Notes under the pieces: generated by a model
Database searches by the model: none
What the model saw: only the letters and a program-made list of their open reading frames with translations
What the model was told of the DNA's origin: nothing
Position numbers and translations under genes: made by a program
Source of the DNA: Agreia sp. Leaf210
GTDB lineage: Bacteria > Actinomycetota > Actinomycetes > Actinomycetales > Microbacteriaceae
Direction: 5' to 3'
DNA length: 64,000 nucleotides
NCBI RefSeq assembly: GCF_001421485.1
Contig: NZ_LMKK01000003.1
Coordinates: 558,001 to 622,000 of the forward strand
Part shown: piece by piece, positions 51,535 through 61,510 of the stretch
How positions within the stretch are numbered: position 1 is the first letter of the stretch
Layout: each line of letters begins with the position of its first letter

Positions 51535-51613
51535 TTGTGCACGGTGAACCCCGCACGATCACCGCACGATCTTTTCTCAATCCGGCCGGCGAGGCCACTC
51601 AAGGAGTATCACC

Positions 51614-51877
51614 ATGGTCAACAGGGCTCAGGGCATCATCGATCCCCCCATCGACGAACTGCTGTCGAAGGTTGAATCCAAGTACGCGCTCGTGATCTTC
51701 GCATCGAAGCGCGCCCGACAGATCAACGACTACTACGCCGACCTGCACGAGGGAAGCCTCTTCGACAACGTCGGACCCCTGGTCGACTCGACGATCGACG
51801 ACAAGCCCCTCTCGGTCGCGATGCACGAGATCAACGAGGACAAGCTCACGGTCAAGCCGATCGCGGCAACCGAATAG
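51614..51877 (+). CDS. rpoZ: DNA-directed RNA polymerase omega subunit
   Basis: Small subunit that chaperones the beta' subunit and influences response to ppGpp. The 87 residues match the family: [30 protein letters not shown] at the N-terminus (about 9-38), then [17 protein letters not shown] near 64-80. The ATG at 51614 is preceded by AAGGAG. Location after gmk is the conserved actinobacterial order gmk-rpoZ-coaBC-metK. A 120-base gap upstream provides its own promoter region. Confidence 0.96.
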   Translation: MVNRAQGIIDPPIDELLSKVESKYALVIFASKRARQINDYYADLHEGSLFDNVGPLVDSTIDDKPLSVAMHEINEDKLTVKPIAATE

Positions 51878-51883
51878 CAGCAG

Positions 51884-51948
51884 CGAATGCAGGTCCGTTC
51901 CCCGGGCTGTCGTCGGGCCAGCGCCCGAACGGCCGGGGAGCGGATTCG
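51884..51948 (+). promoter_or_regulatory. Strong nested RNA hairpin between rpoZ and coaBC
   Basis: An outer stem pairs CGAAT (51884-51888) with ATTCG (51944-51948). Across a one-sided six-base bulge, an 11-base stem pairs 51895-51905 with 51933-51943 (one U-G wobble). Inside, TCGGGC (51913-51918) pairs perfectly with GCCCGA (51923-51928) around a CAGC loop. No U tract follows. It could be an rpoZ terminator/attenuator or a leader element for coaBC-metK; no known riboswitch core is recognised. Confidence 0.6.
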
Positions 51949-51992
51949 TTCGTTAAGGGCGCGAGCATGCATGGCGAAGGGGCAGGACTGAC

Positions 51993-53264
51993 GTGACACA
52001 CCCGCAGAAGCGGCTGCGCATCGTGGTGGGAATCACCGGTGGCATCGCGGCGTACAAGGCCGTGGGCGTCGTGCGCGCCTTCGTCTTGGCCGGTCACGAC
52101 GTGCAGGTCGTCGCCACCGAGCACGCCCTGCGCTTCGTCGGCAAGCCGACACTCGAGGCGATCTCCCGCAACGTCGTGCACACCGACCTCTACGAGGCGG
52201 TGTCGGAGGTACGACACGTGTCGATCGGCCAGTCGGCCGACCTCATCGTCATCGCCCCGGCCACGGCGAATTCGCTCGCCAAGATGGCGGCCGGTCTCGC
52301 CGACGATCTGCTCGGCAACACCGTGCTCGCCTCGAAGGCGCCGATCGTCGTGGCTCCCGCGATGCACACCGAGATGTGGCAGAACCCGGCCACCGTGGCG
52401 AATGCCGCCCTTCTGGCCTCCCGCGGCATCCACTTCGTCGGGCCGACGAGCGGCCAGCTCACGGGCGCCGATTCCGGTGCCGGTCGGATGGCCGAGGTCG
52501 ACGACATCGTCGCCGCATCCCTGGCCGTCGCCGCGGCCGCACACCCGGAACCCCGCCGCGATCTCGACGGGGTGCGTGTGCTCATCACCGCCGGCGGAAC
52601 CCGCGAGCCACTCGACCCCGTGCGCTTCATCGGCAATCGCTCGAGCGGTCGGCAGGGTGCGGCGCTGGCCGAGGTGGCGCTCGCCCGAGGTGCGCAGGTG
52701 ACCCTGATCGCGGCCCACGTCGAGGTACCGCTTCCCGGCGGGGCCACCGTCGTGTCGGTCGAGACGACAGCCCAGCTGGCCGACGCCGTCGAGGCGCACA
52801 CTCGCGGGAACGACATCGTCATCATGGCGGCGGCGGTTGCCGATTACAGGCCGGCCACCGTGTCGAACGCCAAGATCAAGAAAGAGACCGTCGGCGACAC
52901 GTTGACGCTCGAACTCGTCAAGAATCCCGACATCCTCGCCGGCGTCGCAGCGCGTGCCTCCGCCGACCAGCTCGTCGTGGGCTTCGCCGCCGAGACGGCC
53001 GATACCGATGAGGCCCTGCTCGAACTGGGGCGGGCCAAGATCACGCGCAAGGGCTGCGACTATCTCGTGGTCAATCGGGTCGGCTGGAACGAGGGCTTCG
53101 CCACGCAAGGAAACACGGTCATGGTCCTCGACCGGGCCGGGTCTATAGTGATCGAGGCCCAGGGCAGCAAGCTGTCGGTGGCCGATGAGATCCTGTCTGT
53201 GCTGGCCGAGCGACTGCCCGAAGACATGCACCGCACCCCCTCAGACCTCCCTGGAGCACCATGA
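51993..53264 (+). CDS. coaBC: Bifunctional phosphopantothenoylcysteine decarboxylase/phosphopantothenate-cysteine ligase
   Basis: Two consecutive steps of coenzyme A synthesis. The 423 residues contain the FMN-dependent CoaC domain: [14 protein letters not shown] (about 11-24), the catalytic His in [12 protein letters not shown] (about 74), [15 protein letters not shown], and [13 protein letters not shown] (about 122). The CTP-dependent CoaB domain follows, with [26 protein letters not shown] (about 194-219) and the Lys region KIKKE (about 293). The start is GTG at 51993, after GGGGCAGGA. It overlaps metK by four bases. Confidence 0.95.
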   Translation: MTHPQKRLRIVVGITGGIAAYKAVGVVRAFVLAGHDVQVVATEHALRFVGKPTLEAISRNVVHTDLYEAVSEVRHVSIGQSADLIVIAPATANSLAKMAAGLADDLLGNTVLASKAPIVVAPAMHTEMWQNPATVANAALLASRGIHFVGPTSGQLTGADSGAGRMAEVDDIVAASLAVAAAAHPEPRRDLDGVRVLITAGGTREPLDPVRFIGNRSSGRQGAALAEVALARGAQVTLIAAHVEVPLPGGATVVSVETTAQLADAVEAHTRGNDIVIMAAAVADYRPATVSNAKIKKETVGDTLTLELVKNPDILAGVAARASADQLVVGFAAETADTDEALLELGRAKITRKGCDYLVVNRVGWNEGFATQGNTVMVLDRAGSIVIEAQGSKLSVADEILSVLAERLPEDMHRTPSDLPGAP

Positions 53265-54457
53265 CGAGCCTTCGCCTCTTCACGTCCGAGTCCGTCACCG
53301 AAGGACACCCCGACAAGATCTGCGATCAGATCTCCGACAGCATCCTCGACGCCCTCCTCGAGGTAGATCCCGCGAGCCGGGTCGCCGTCGAGACCCTCGT
53401 GACCACAGGCCTCGTGCACGTCGCGGGCGAGGTCACGACCTCCGGCTACGTCGACATCCCCACGATCGTGCGCGACACGGTGTCGTCGATCGGCTACACG
53501 TCGAGCGACGTCGGGTTCGACGGCGCGAGCTGCGGAGTATCTGTCTCGATCGGCGCCCAATCGCCCGAGATCGCCGCCGGCGTCGACAACGCCTGGGAGA
53601 ACCGACAGGGCGAGACGCGCACCGACCCGTTCGACCTGCAGGGTGCCGGCGATCAGGGCATCATGTTCGGCTTCGCCACCACCGAGACCCCTCAGCTCAT
53701 GCCGCTGCCCATCTGGCTCGCGCACCGACTGGCCGAGCGGCTCGCCGAGGTGCGCAAGTCCGGGGAGCTCGCCTATCTGCGTCCCGATGGCAAGACCCAG
53801 GTCACCATCGGCTACGAGGGCATCGTGCCGAAGACCATCGAGACGGTCGTGCTCTCGACCCAGCACACCGAGTCGGTGACGAACGCCGATCTGTTCCACG
53901 ACATCGAAGAACTCGTCATCAAGCCGGTTCTGGCCGACAGCGATCTCGATTCCCGCTCCGCGGACTTGCTCATCAACCCCACCGGCAGATTCGTCGTCGG
54001 CGGTCCTCAGGGCGACGCCGGCCTCACGGGTCGCAAGATCATCGTCGACACCTACGGGGGAGCCTCGCGCCACGGCGGCGGAGCCTTCTCGGGCAAAGAC
54101 CCGTCGAAGGTCGACCGCTCGGCCGCCTACGCCATGCGCTGGGTTGCCAAGAACGCGGTCGCCGCCGGCTTCGCCGACAGACTCGAGGTTCAGGTCGCCT
54201 ATGCCATCGGCAAGGCCGCACCCGTCGGCCTCTACGTCGAGACCTTCGGAACCGGAAAGCTCCCCGACGACCAGATCATCGATGCCATCAACGAGGTCTT
54301 CGATCTTCGCCCGGCGGCCATCATCCAGCACCTCGATCTGCTGCGCCCCATCTACGGCGCGACGGCCACGTACGGTCACTTCGGTCGTGAGCTTCCCGAC
54401 TTCACGTGGGAGAAGCTCGACCGTGTCGCAGACCTGCAGGCCGCCGCTCGCATCTAG
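53261..54457 (+). CDS. metK: S-adenosylmethionine synthase
   Basis: Makes S-adenosylmethionine from methionine and ATP. The 398-residue protein has [20 protein letters not shown] (ATP/Met site, about 6-25, read in parts), [15 protein letters not shown] (about 128-142), [15 protein letters not shown] (about 247-261), and [19 protein letters not shown] (about 270). The ATG overlaps coaBC as ATGA, and priA starts three bases after its stop. Coupling to coaBC gives no hint of a SAM riboswitch. Confidence 0.98.
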   Translation: MTSLRLFTSESVTEGHPDKICDQISDSILDALLEVDPASRVAVETLVTTGLVHVAGEVTTSGYVDIPTIVRDTVSSIGYTSSDVGFDGASCGVSVSIGAQSPEIAAGVDNAWENRQGETRTDPFDLQGAGDQGIMFGFATTETPQLMPLPIWLAHRLAERLAEVRKSGELAYLRPDGKTQVTIGYEGIVPKTIETVVLSTQHTESVTNADLFHDIEELVIKPVLADSDLDSRSADLLINPTGRFVVGGPQGDAGLTGRKIIVDTYGGASRHGGGAFSGKDPSKVDRSAAYAMRWVAKNAVAAGFADRLEVQVAYAIGKAAPVGLYVETFGTGKLPDDQIIDAINEVFDLRPAAIIQHLDLLRPIYGATATYGHFGRELPDFTWEKLDRVADLQAAARI

Positions 54458-54460
54458 GTG

Positions 54461-56482
54461 ATGGCCGCGCAGACCGCGCCGGAGCAGCTGCTCATCGCGC
54501 GGGTGATGCTCGAATCGCCCCTTCCACAGCTCGACAGGCTCTTCGACTACGCCGTGCCACCCGCGTTGCGGGAGCAGGCGAAACCCGGCGTGCGCGTCAA
54601 AGTGCCCCTGCGGTCTGCCGGACGCATCGCGCGCGGCTACATCGTCGAGATCACCGAGGCCGTCGAGTACTCGGGAACCCTCAGCGAGATCGACGAGGTC
54701 ACGTCGACGGTCCCCGTGCTGACGCCGGAGGTCTGGAATCTCGCCCGTCGTGTGTCGGAACGCGCAGCAGGAAGCGCGAGCGACGTGGTGCGCCTGGCCG
54801 TTCCTCCCCGTCAAGTGCGGGTCGAGAAGACCTGGCAGCTCGAGCAGCAGTCCGGCAATCCTCCCGTCGAGTACCGTGGGAATCCCACGGTGACCGGGTA
54901 TGGCGAGCGCGTCGTCGACTCCGCTGTCGACTCGGGCGATCGCGTCGCCCTGGCCGCGATACCGGCCGTGCACGAGGTGTCTCCCGGCGTCTGGGTCGGA
55001 CGGTGGGCCGTGACGCTCGCCGAAGCGGCAGCCCGCACGCTCGCGTCCGGGCGCAGCGCCATCGTCGCCGTTCCCGACTATCGCGATCAGCAACAGCTCA
55101 TCGAAGCCCTCGCCGTTCTCGTGCCGCTCGACCGCATCTCACAGCTCGACGCGCGTCAGCCGAATGCCGACCGCTATCGCGCCTTCCTGCGCTGTCTCGA
55201 AGCGGCCCCACGCGTGATCGTGGGCAATCGCTCGGTCGTCTACGCTCCCGCATCAGATCTCGGCCTGATCGCGGTCTGGGACGACGCCGACCCCCTGCAC
55301 AACGAGCCCCTGAGCCCGTATGCCTCCACCCGCGACGTCGCGCTGGTGCGCCAGGAGCAGTCCGGCTGCGCTCTGCTCTTCGCCTCGCACTCCCGCAGTA
55401 CCTGGCTCGAGAGGCTCGTCGAGATCGGCTATGTGACGCCGCGTGCACCCGATCCCGCCGTCCTCCCGCACGTTGTCCCCACCGCAGACCAACCGGGCGC
55501 CGATGCCGCGGCTAACGCCCGCATTCCGTCCACGGCTTGGAACACCGCACGGCGCGCGCTCGAAGACGGGCCCGTTCTCGTTCAGGTGGCCCGACCGGGA
55601 TACGCCCCGGTGCTCGCGTGCCAGGATTGCCGCACTCCCGCGCGCTGCCGCGTCTGCGAGGGCACCCTCCGTATCGGCGGCGCCCGGCAGACCCCGTCGT
55701 GCGAGCTATGCGGGGCGATCGCCGCCGACTGGCACTGCCGACACTGCGAATCCACGCGCATCCGACTCGTCACCGCCGGCACCGGCCGCACAGCCGAGGA
55801 GCTGGGCCGCGCGTTCCCCGGAACCCGCGTCATCGTCTCCGACGGGGAGAGGCCCCACCTCACGGTCGATGCGCGACCGGCGTTGGTCGTCGCCACTCGA
55901 GGGGCCGAGCCCGTGGCAGCCGGGGGATACCGAGCCGTCCTCCTCCTCGACGGCGAGCGCATGCTCGCTCGGGAGTCCCTGACCGTGGCCGAAGACTGCC
56001 TGCGCTGGTGGTCGAACGCCATCGCGCTGGCCGCTCCCCGCGCACCGGCCATCATCGTCGGCGTCGGAGGAGCCCTCGCCCGCGCACTCGTCACATGGAG
56101 CCAACACCGTTTCGCTGCGGCCGAACTGCCCGACAGGCGATCTCTGCGGTTTCCCCCCATGGTGCGGCTCGCCACGGTGACGGGGCGCCCCGAGACCGTC
56201 GAACAGGCCATCTCCACCCTGCCCGATTCGGTGGAGGGGCACGAATCAGCGACAATTGACGTGCTCGGCCCGGTCGACGCCGGCGACGGCCTCGTTCGTG
56301 CCACGATCCGCTTCGACTACGCGTTCGGGGCCGAGGTCGCCCGAAGTCTGCGCTCGTCGATCATCCGCAATTCCACCGGGCGAACGAAGCGTCAGACGAG
56401 CAAGGCGACCGGCACCAAGACCAGCTTCAGGCCTCCGCCTGTGCTCAGGGTTCGATTCGACGACACGGAGATCATGGAATGA
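54461..56482 (+). CDS. priA: PriA-like primosomal protein N', helicase motifs degenerate
   Basis: Homologue of the replication restart protein PriA. The 673 residues retain the N-terminal DNA-binding part (ARVMLESPLPQLDRLFDYAVP, then KVPLRSAGRIARGYIVEI), and a zinc-binding region with paired Cys motifs CQDC, CRVC, CELC and CRHC (about 386-430). The usual Walker A, G-TGSGKTE, is absent; the equivalent place reads VSPGVWVGRW. The DEEH box is replaced by VWDDADPLHNE. This matches the known helicase-dead actinobacterial PriA group. The function is therefore likely structural at forks. The ATG at 54461 is preferred over the GTG three bases upstream; either fits. Confidence 0.9.
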   Translation: MAAQTAPEQLLIARVMLESPLPQLDRLFDYAVPPALREQAKPGVRVKVPLRSAGRIARGYIVEITEAVEYSGTLSEIDEVTSTVPVLTPEVWNLARRVSERAAGSASDVVRLAVPPRQVRVEKTWQLEQQSGNPPVEYRGNPTVTGYGERVVDSAVDSGDRVALAAIPAVHEVSPGVWVGRWAVTLAEAAARTLASGRSAIVAVPDYRDQQQLIEALAVLVPLDRISQLDARQPNADRYRAFLRCLEAAPRVIVGNRSVVYAPASDLGLIAVWDDADPLHNEPLSPYASTRDVALVRQEQSGCALLFASHSRSTWLERLVEIGYVTPRAPDPAVLPHVVPTADQPGADAAANARIPSTAWNTARRALEDGPVLVQVARPGYAPVLACQDCRTPARCRVCEGTLRIGGARQTPSCELCGAIAADWHCRHCESTRIRLVTAGTGRTAEELGRAFPGTRVIVSDGERPHLTVDARPALVVATRGAEPVAAGGYRAVLLLDGERMLARESLTVAEDCLRWWSNAIALAAPRAPAIIVGVGGALARALVTWSQHRFAAAELPDRRSLRFPPMVRLATVTGRPETVEQAISTLPDSVEGHESATIDVLGPVDAGDGLVRATIRFDYAFGAEVARSLRSSIIRNSTGRTKRQTSKATGTKTSFRPPPVLRVRFDDTEIME

Positions 56483-57426
56483 AACTCGTCTTCGCCGGCA
56501 CTCCCGCAGTGGCGCTGCCTACCCTCGACATTCTCGCCGCACGTCACGAGATCGTGTCGGTCATTACTCGTGAGGACGCCCCGCTCGGGCGCAAGCGCGT
56601 ACTGACTCCCTCGCCCGTCGCGTCCCGGGCCTCCGAACTCGGCATTCCCACGATCCGGGCGAACAAACTCGACGACAACGTCACGAGGCAGGTATCCGAT
56701 CTGCAGCCCGACCTCGGGGTGATCGTCGCGTACGGAGGGCTCGTTCGCAGCCCTCTGCTCGAGACGCCACGCCTCGGCTGGATCAACCTGCACTTCTCCC
56801 TGCTGCCCCGGTGGCGGGGTGCGGCACCGGTGCAGTGGTCGATCATGAGCGGCGACAGCGAGGCGGGGGCTTCGGTCTTCCAGTTGGTCGCCGCCCTCGA
56901 TGCCGGTCCGGAGTTCGCGCGCCTCTCGCGGCCCATCGGAGCCCACGAGACCTCGGGCCACCTTCTCGAGGCGCTCTCCCACGAGGGAGCGGCACTCGCC
57001 GCGAAGGTCGTCGACGACCTCGAGGCCGGCACCGCCCGCTCCGAACCGCAGCAGGGCGAGGTCACGCTGGCCCCGAAGATCACCCTCGACCACGCCCGCA
57101 TCGACTGGAGCGAGGCCGCCGACGTCGTATTCCGTCGCATCCGGGCCACGACGCCCGAGCCGGGCGCCTTCGCCGTCGTCGACGGCCTCAGACTCAAGAT
57201 CCTGCGCGCAGCGCCCGCCTATGACACCGCGTCTCTCAGCCCCGGCTCGCTCGAGAACGACGGCGGCAGAATCCTCATCGGCACGGCGACGACGCCCATC
57301 GAGCTGCTGCAGGTGCACCCCGCCGGCAAGAAGCCGATGCCCGCGGCCGACTGGTGGCGCGGTCTCGCTCCAGCCCAGGCTCACGTCGCAGACACCCCCA
57401 CTACGAACAGATTCGACACACCATGA
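56479..57426 (+). CDS. fmt: Methionyl-tRNA formyltransferase
   Basis: Formylates initiator Met-tRNA using 10-formyl-THF. The 315 residues have the N-terminal MKLVFAGTPAVALPTLDIL, the catalytic Asn/His of NLHFSLLPRWRGAAPVQW (about 105-122), and the Asp in VAALDAGPEFA (about 138-148). A C-terminal tRNA-binding OB domain ends with PAAGKKPM-type sequence. It overlaps priA and rsmB by four bases each, so restart, initiation and rRNA methylation genes are chained. Confidence 0.96.
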   Translation: MKLVFAGTPAVALPTLDILAARHEIVSVITREDAPLGRKRVLTPSPVASRASELGIPTIRANKLDDNVTRQVSDLQPDLGVIVAYGGLVRSPLLETPRLGWINLHFSLLPRWRGAAPVQWSIMSGDSEAGASVFQLVAALDAGPEFARLSRPIGAHETSGHLLEALSHEGAALAAKVVDDLEAGTARSEPQQGEVTLAPKITLDHARIDWSEAADVVFRRIRATTPEPGAFAVVDGLRLKILRAAPAYDTASLSPGSLENDGGRILIGTATTPIELLQVHPAGKKPMPAADWWRGLAPAQAHVADTPTTNRFDTP

Positions 57427-58832
57427 ACTCCAGGCCCCGCTCCTCTCAGATCGTGCAGCCGGCGCGCCGGATCGCCCTCGAGGTGATCACCGCCGTTCGT
57501 GAAGACGACGCCTACGCCAATCTGCTTCTGCCCACGAAGCTGGCACGCGCGAAGCTCCACACCAATGACGCCGCCCTGGCGACCGAGCTCACGTACGGCA
57601 CGCTCCGCATGCGCGGCTACTACGACAGGGTCATCTCGCTGGCGGCCGGACGGCCGGTCGAGAAGATCGATCCTGCCGTTCTCGACGTGCTCGAACTCGC
57701 AACCCATCAACTGCTCGGAATGCGCACCGCCAGCCACGCCGCGGTCAACGAGTCCGTCGAACTCGCCCGCCTCGTGAGCTCCCGCTCGGCGACCGGCTTC
57801 GTCAATGGAGTCCTGCGCTCCATCACCCGGAGCGAACCCGAGGCGTGGCGCGAACGTGTGATCGCGGAGGCCAAAGACGACGATTCGCGTCTCGCCGCCG
57901 AATACTCGCACCCCACCTGGATCATCCGCGCGTTCCGTCGCTCGCTGTCGGCAGCGGGCGTGTCGGCCGATGCCCTCGACGACGAGCTGCGCGATCTTCT
58001 CGATTCCGACAACGTGCCGCCGAGACTGGGCCTCGTCGCTCTCCCCGGTCTGGCCGATCGCGACGAGATCGCCATTCCCGGCCGCCCGACGCGTCGTTCT
58101 CCCATCGGCTTCTCCGCCACCGGCGGAGACCCCAGCGACATCGCCGAGGTGCGTGCCGGCACGATCAGAGTGCAAGACGAGGGATCGCAGCTCGCGGCTC
58201 TCGCCCTGAGCCGCGCCGCATCGATCGCCCCGGGCGAGAAATGGCTCGACCTGTGCGCCGGCCCCGGGGGAAAGTCCGCGCTGCTGGCGGCCGAAGCACG
58301 TCTGGGCGGGGCCGTTCTCACGGCGAACGAGCCGGTTCCGGCCCGGGCACAACTCGTACGCAACGCCCTCGAAGCGCTCGACGATCCACCCGAGGTCCTG
58401 CAGCTCGACGGCACGACCATCGGCGCCCTGCACCCGGAGTCGTTCGACCGCATCCTGGTCGACGCGCCGTGCACCGGTCTGGGCGCCCTCCGGCGCCGGC
58501 CCGAAGCCCGCTGGCGTAAGAGCCCGCGCGATGTCGCCGACCTCGTGCAGTTGCAGGAGCGACTGATCGACTCCGCGGTCGACGCTCTGCGACCCGGCGG
58601 CATCCTCGCCTACGTGACCTGCTCACCCCATGTGGCCGAGACACGAGGCCAGGTGGCCGGCGCCCTCTCTCGGTGGGGAGATCGGCTCACAGCCCTCGAC
58701 ACCGGCACGGTGGTCGCGGAGATCTCCGGCGAGACCGGCGAGCGGGCGTCCGACGCGTCGCAGGTGCAGCTGTGGCCCCACATCGACGCGACCGACGCGA
58801 TGTTCATCGCGCTCTTCCGCAAAGCCGCGTGA
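57423..58832 (+). CDS. rsmB: 16S rRNA m5C methyltransferase RsmB/Fmu
   Basis: SAM-dependent methyltransferase for C967-type 16S rRNA cytosine. The 469 residues have an N-terminal NusB-like RNA-binding domain (QPARRIALEVITAVREDDAYAN to about 140). A Rossmann methyltransferase domain follows with LDLCAGPGGKSALLA (about 276-290), motif IV DAPCTGLGALRRRPE (about 346-360), and motif VI VTCSPHVAET (about 398-407), containing the release and nucleophile cysteines. The start ATG at 57423 overlaps fmt. The order fmt-rsmB-rpe is conserved in actinobacteria. Confidence 0.94.
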   Translation: MNSRPRSSQIVQPARRIALEVITAVREDDAYANLLLPTKLARAKLHTNDAALATELTYGTLRMRGYYDRVISLAAGRPVEKIDPAVLDVLELATHQLLGMRTASHAAVNESVELARLVSSRSATGFVNGVLRSITRSEPEAWRERVIAEAKDDDSRLAAEYSHPTWIIRAFRRSLSAAGVSADALDDELRDLLDSDNVPPRLGLVALPGLADRDEIAIPGRPTRRSPIGFSATGGDPSDIAEVRAGTIRVQDEGSQLAALALSRAASIAPGEKWLDLCAGPGGKSALLAAEARLGGAVLTANEPVPARAQLVRNALEALDDPPEVLQLDGTTIGALHPESFDRILVDAPCTGLGALRRRPEARWRKSPRDVADLVQLQERLIDSAVDALRPGGILAYVTCSPHVAETRGQVAGALSRWGDRLTALDTGTVVAEISGETGERASDASQVQLWPHIDATDAMFIALFRKAA

Positions 58833-58882
58833 CACCGTGAGCCGCCGTCGAACGCCCCGTCACGCTGGATAAGCTGAGGACC

Positions 58883-59551
58883 ATGCCTGCGCGTATCAAC
58901 CCCAGCATCCTGGCCGCCGACTTCGCCCACCTCGCAACGGAACTCGACCGCATCTCGTCGGCCGACGCGGTGCACGTCGACGTGATGGACAACCATTTCG
59001 TTCCGAACCTGACGTTCGGCATCCCTGTGGTCGAGCGCCTCCTCCAGGTCACCGAGCTTCCCCTCGACATGCACCTCATGATCACCGACGTCGACCGCTG
59101 GGCACCGACCTTCGCCGAGCTCGGCGTCTTCTCGGTCACCTTCCACGCCGAGGCCACCGACGAGCCCGTCGCTCTGGCCCGTCGTCTGCGCCAGATCGGT
59201 GCGCGGGCCGGTCTCGCGATCAAGCCCGGCACCCCCGTCGAGCCGTACCTCGAGGTGCTCGGAGAGTTCGATCAGCTTCTGGTCATGACGGTCGAACCGG
59301 GCTTCGGCGGGCAGTCGTTCATGCCCGAGACGATGTCCAAGCTCGTCGCGGCACGCGAGGTGGCCACGCGCAGCGGTCTCGACGTGTGGCTGCAGGTCGA
59401 CGGCGGCATCAACGAGCAGACCATCGAGGTCGCCGCCAGGGCCGGCGCCGACACCTTCGTCGCGGGCTCGAGCGTGTTCGGCGCCGACGACGCGGGCGCT
59501 CAGGTGCAGCTGCTCCGCCAGAGGGCACTCGAGCACACCCACGTCGCCTAA
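58883..59551 (+). CDS. rpe: Ribulose-phosphate 3-epimerase
   Basis: Interconverts ribulose-5-phosphate and xylulose-5-phosphate in the pentose phosphate pathway. The 222-residue TIM barrel contains INPSILAADFAHL at the start, HVDVMDNHFVPNLTFG (about 32-47), DMHLMI (about 66), MTVEPGFGGQSF (about 135-146) and VDGGINEQTI (about 172). A TAAGCT box lies close upstream with GAGGA. It is the boundary between the fmt-rsmB group and the his group. Confidence 0.96.
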   Translation: MPARINPSILAADFAHLATELDRISSADAVHVDVMDNHFVPNLTFGIPVVERLLQVTELPLDMHLMITDVDRWAPTFAELGVFSVTFHAEATDEPVALARRLRQIGARAGLAIKPGTPVEPYLEVLGEFDQLLVMTVEPGFGGQSFMPETMSKLVAAREVATRSGLDVWLQVDGGINEQTIEVAARAGADTFVAGSSVFGADDAGAQVQLLRQRALEHTHVA

Positions 59552-59560
59552 ACTCTTCAC

Positions 59561-59824
59561 GTGAAGACTTTCGATGAGCTGTTCTCCGAGCTGAGCGCCA
59601 AGGCGCTCGAGCGCCCAGACGGTTCCGGCACTGTTCGCGAGCTCGACGCCGGGGTCCACTTCATCGGCAAGAAGATCGTCGAAGAGGCCGCCGAGGTCTG
59701 GATGGCGGCGGAATACGAGTCCGACGACGAGATGGCCGCGGAGATCTCCCAGCTGCTCTACCACCTCCAGGTGCTCCTCATCGCCAAGGGATTGACCCCG
59801 GCTGACGTCTACCGACATCTGTGA
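59561..59824 (+). CDS. hisE: Phosphoribosyl-ATP pyrophosphatase
   Basis: Second step of histidine synthesis: hydrolyses phosphoribosyl-ATP to phosphoribosyl-AMP. The 87-residue helical protein has the MazG-like metal motif [33 protein letters not shown] (about 43-75, in parts) with the Glu/Asp cluster. It starts at GTG 59561; a TAAACT box lies exactly six bases upstream with no SD, suggesting a leaderless mRNA. It lies 82 bases before hisG. Confidence 0.94.
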   Translation: MKTFDELFSELSAKALERPDGSGTVRELDAGVHFIGKKIVEEAAEVWMAAEYESDDEMAAEISQLLYHLQVLLIAKGLTPADVYRHL

Positions 59825-59906
59825 GCACGGCCGCATCCGTTCGTTCTCATAGCTCTTCAGACTGACGCCGGCTCTCGCCCGCCAGTCGACAATTCGAAAG
59901 ACTCTT

Positions 59907-60746
59907 ATGCTCAAGATCGCGGTGCCCAACAAGGGCTCCCTGTCCGAAACCGCCGTTCAGATGCTCGCCGAATCGGGGTATCAGACCCGACGCGACACGC
60001 GCGAGCTGCACCTCGTCGATGAGCGGAACGGAGTGGAGTTCTTCTACCTGCGCCCCCGCGACATCGCCACGTACGTGGGCAGCGGCGCTCTCGACATCGG
60101 TATCACCGGGCGCGACCTGCTCCTCGACTCCGAGTCGCCCGCCAAGGAGATCGCCTCCCTGCAGTTCGGCGAGTCGACGTTCCGCTTCGCGGGGCCGGAT
60201 GGCGGCTTCGCCGGCGTGTCCGAACTCGAGGGCCGGCGGGTCGCGACGAGCTACCCCGGACTCGTCAAGGCGTTCCTGGCTCAGCACTCCGTCTCGGCGA
60301 CGCTCGTGCGCCTCGACGGCGCGGTGGAATCTGCCGTTCGTCTCGGCGTGGCCGACGCCGTCGCCGATGTCGTGTCGACCGGCTCGACTCTCAAGAAGGC
60401 CGGTCTCACGATCTTCGGCCCCGTGATCCTCGAATCCTCAGCCGTGGTCATCTCGTCGGGCATCGACAAGCCCGGCGCCGATACCCTCTTGCGTCGGCTG
60501 CAGGGCGTGCTGGTCGCCCGTCAATACGTGCTGATGGACTACGACGTACCGCTGGCGAAGCTCGATGCGGCGGCTGCGATCACGCCGGGCCTCGAGTCAC
60601 CCACCATCTCGCCGCTGCGCGACCCCGACTGGGTCGCCGTACGGTCGATGGTGCCGCTCGCAGACACCAACCACGTGATGGACGCGCTGTACGACGTCGG
60701 CGCGCGCGCGATCCTGGTCAGCCCCATCCACGCCGCCCGGATCTGA
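59907..60746 (+). CDS. hisG: ATP phosphoribosyltransferase (long form)
   Basis: First committed, feedback-controlled step of histidine synthesis. The 279-residue length indicates the long form with a C-terminal ACT-like regulatory domain, so no hisZ is needed. Conserved parts are [36 protein letters not shown] (about 56-72), [13 protein letters not shown] (about 111), and the PRPP loop [18 protein letters not shown] (about 150-167). The regulatory tail ends with [11 protein letters not shown]. It is two bases before hisF. Confidence 0.96.
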   Translation: MLKIAVPNKGSLSETAVQMLAESGYQTRRDTRELHLVDERNGVEFFYLRPRDIATYVGSGALDIGITGRDLLLDSESPAKEIASLQFGESTFRFAGPDGGFAGVSELEGRRVATSYPGLVKAFLAQHSVSATLVRLDGAVESAVRLGVADAVADVVSTGSTLKKAGLTIFGPVILESSAVVISSGIDKPGADTLLRRLQGVLVARQYVLMDYDVPLAKLDAAAAITPGLESPTISPLRDPDWVAVRSMVPLADTNHVMDALYDVGARAILVSPIHAARI

Positions 60747-60748
60747 CC

Positions 60749-61510
60749 GTGAGCGTCGCCATCCGGGTGATTCCGTGCCTCGACGTGGCCGCCGGTCGCG
60801 TCGTCAAGGGCGTCAAATTCGAGAACCTCCGCGACGCGGGCGATCCGGTCGAGCTGGCGCGTATCTACGCGGAGCAGGGGGCCGACGAGTTGACCTTCCT
60901 CGATGTGACCGCCACGGTCGACGATCGCTCGACGACCTACGACGTGGTGCGAAAGACCGCGGAGCAGGTCTTCATTCCGTTGACGGTCGGCGGGGGAGTG
61001 CGCTCGACCGACGACGTGGCGAGACTCCTCGCATCCGGCGCGGACAAGATCGGCGTGAACAGCGCCGCCATCGCCAGGCCCGCGTTGATCGACGAGATCG
61101 CCGACAGGTTCGGAGCGCAGGTGATCGTGCTGTCGCTCGACGTCAAGCGCAGCGACACCGTGCCATCCGGTTTCGTGGTGACGACGCACGGAGGCCGACG
61201 AGAGACGACACTCGACGCACTCGACTGGGCCGCCGAGGCCATCCAGCGCGGCGCGGGAGAACTGCTGGTCAACTCGATCGATGCCGATGGAACGAAGGAC
61301 GGCTTCGACCTCGAGCTGATCGGCCTGATGCGCTCGATCAGCCGCGTGCCCGTGATCGCATCGGGAGGCGCTGGCCGTCTCGAGCACTTCCCCGAGGCCA
61401 TCCGAGCGGGCGCCGACGCGGTGCTCGCCGCGAGCGTCTTCCACAATCGCGAGCTGACAATAGGCCAGGTCAAAGACGAACTGAGACAAGACGGGGCACT
61501 GATCCGATGA
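60749..61510 (+). CDS. hisF: Imidazole glycerol phosphate synthase subunit HisF
   Basis: Cyclase subunit that uses ammonia from HisH to make imidazole glycerol phosphate and AICAR. The 253-residue barrel has the catalytic Asp near residue 11 in [20 protein letters not shown] and Asp near 130 in [11 protein letters not shown]. It also has [11 protein letters not shown] (about 80-90) and [11 protein letters not shown] (about 206-216). HisH is not in this window. GTG start at 60749. It overlaps hisI by four bases. Confidence 0.97.
   Translation: MSVAIRVIPCLDVAAGRVVKGVKFENLRDAGDPVELARIYAEQGADELTFLDVTATVDDRSTTYDVVRKTAEQVFIPLTVGGGVRSTDDVARLLASGADKIGVNSAAIARPALIDEIADRFGAQVIVLSLDVKRSDTVPSGFVVTTHGGRRETTLDALDWAAEAIQRGAGELLVNSIDADGTKDGFDLELIGLMRSISRVPVIASGGAGRLEHFPEAIRAGADAVLAASVFHNRELTIGQVKDELRQDGALIR

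Noticed and set aside
51878-51992. SAM riboswitch before coaBC-metK
   Set aside because: The structured region lacks the conserved cores of SAM-I, SAM-II or SAM-IV, and metK itself is translationally coupled to coaBC.
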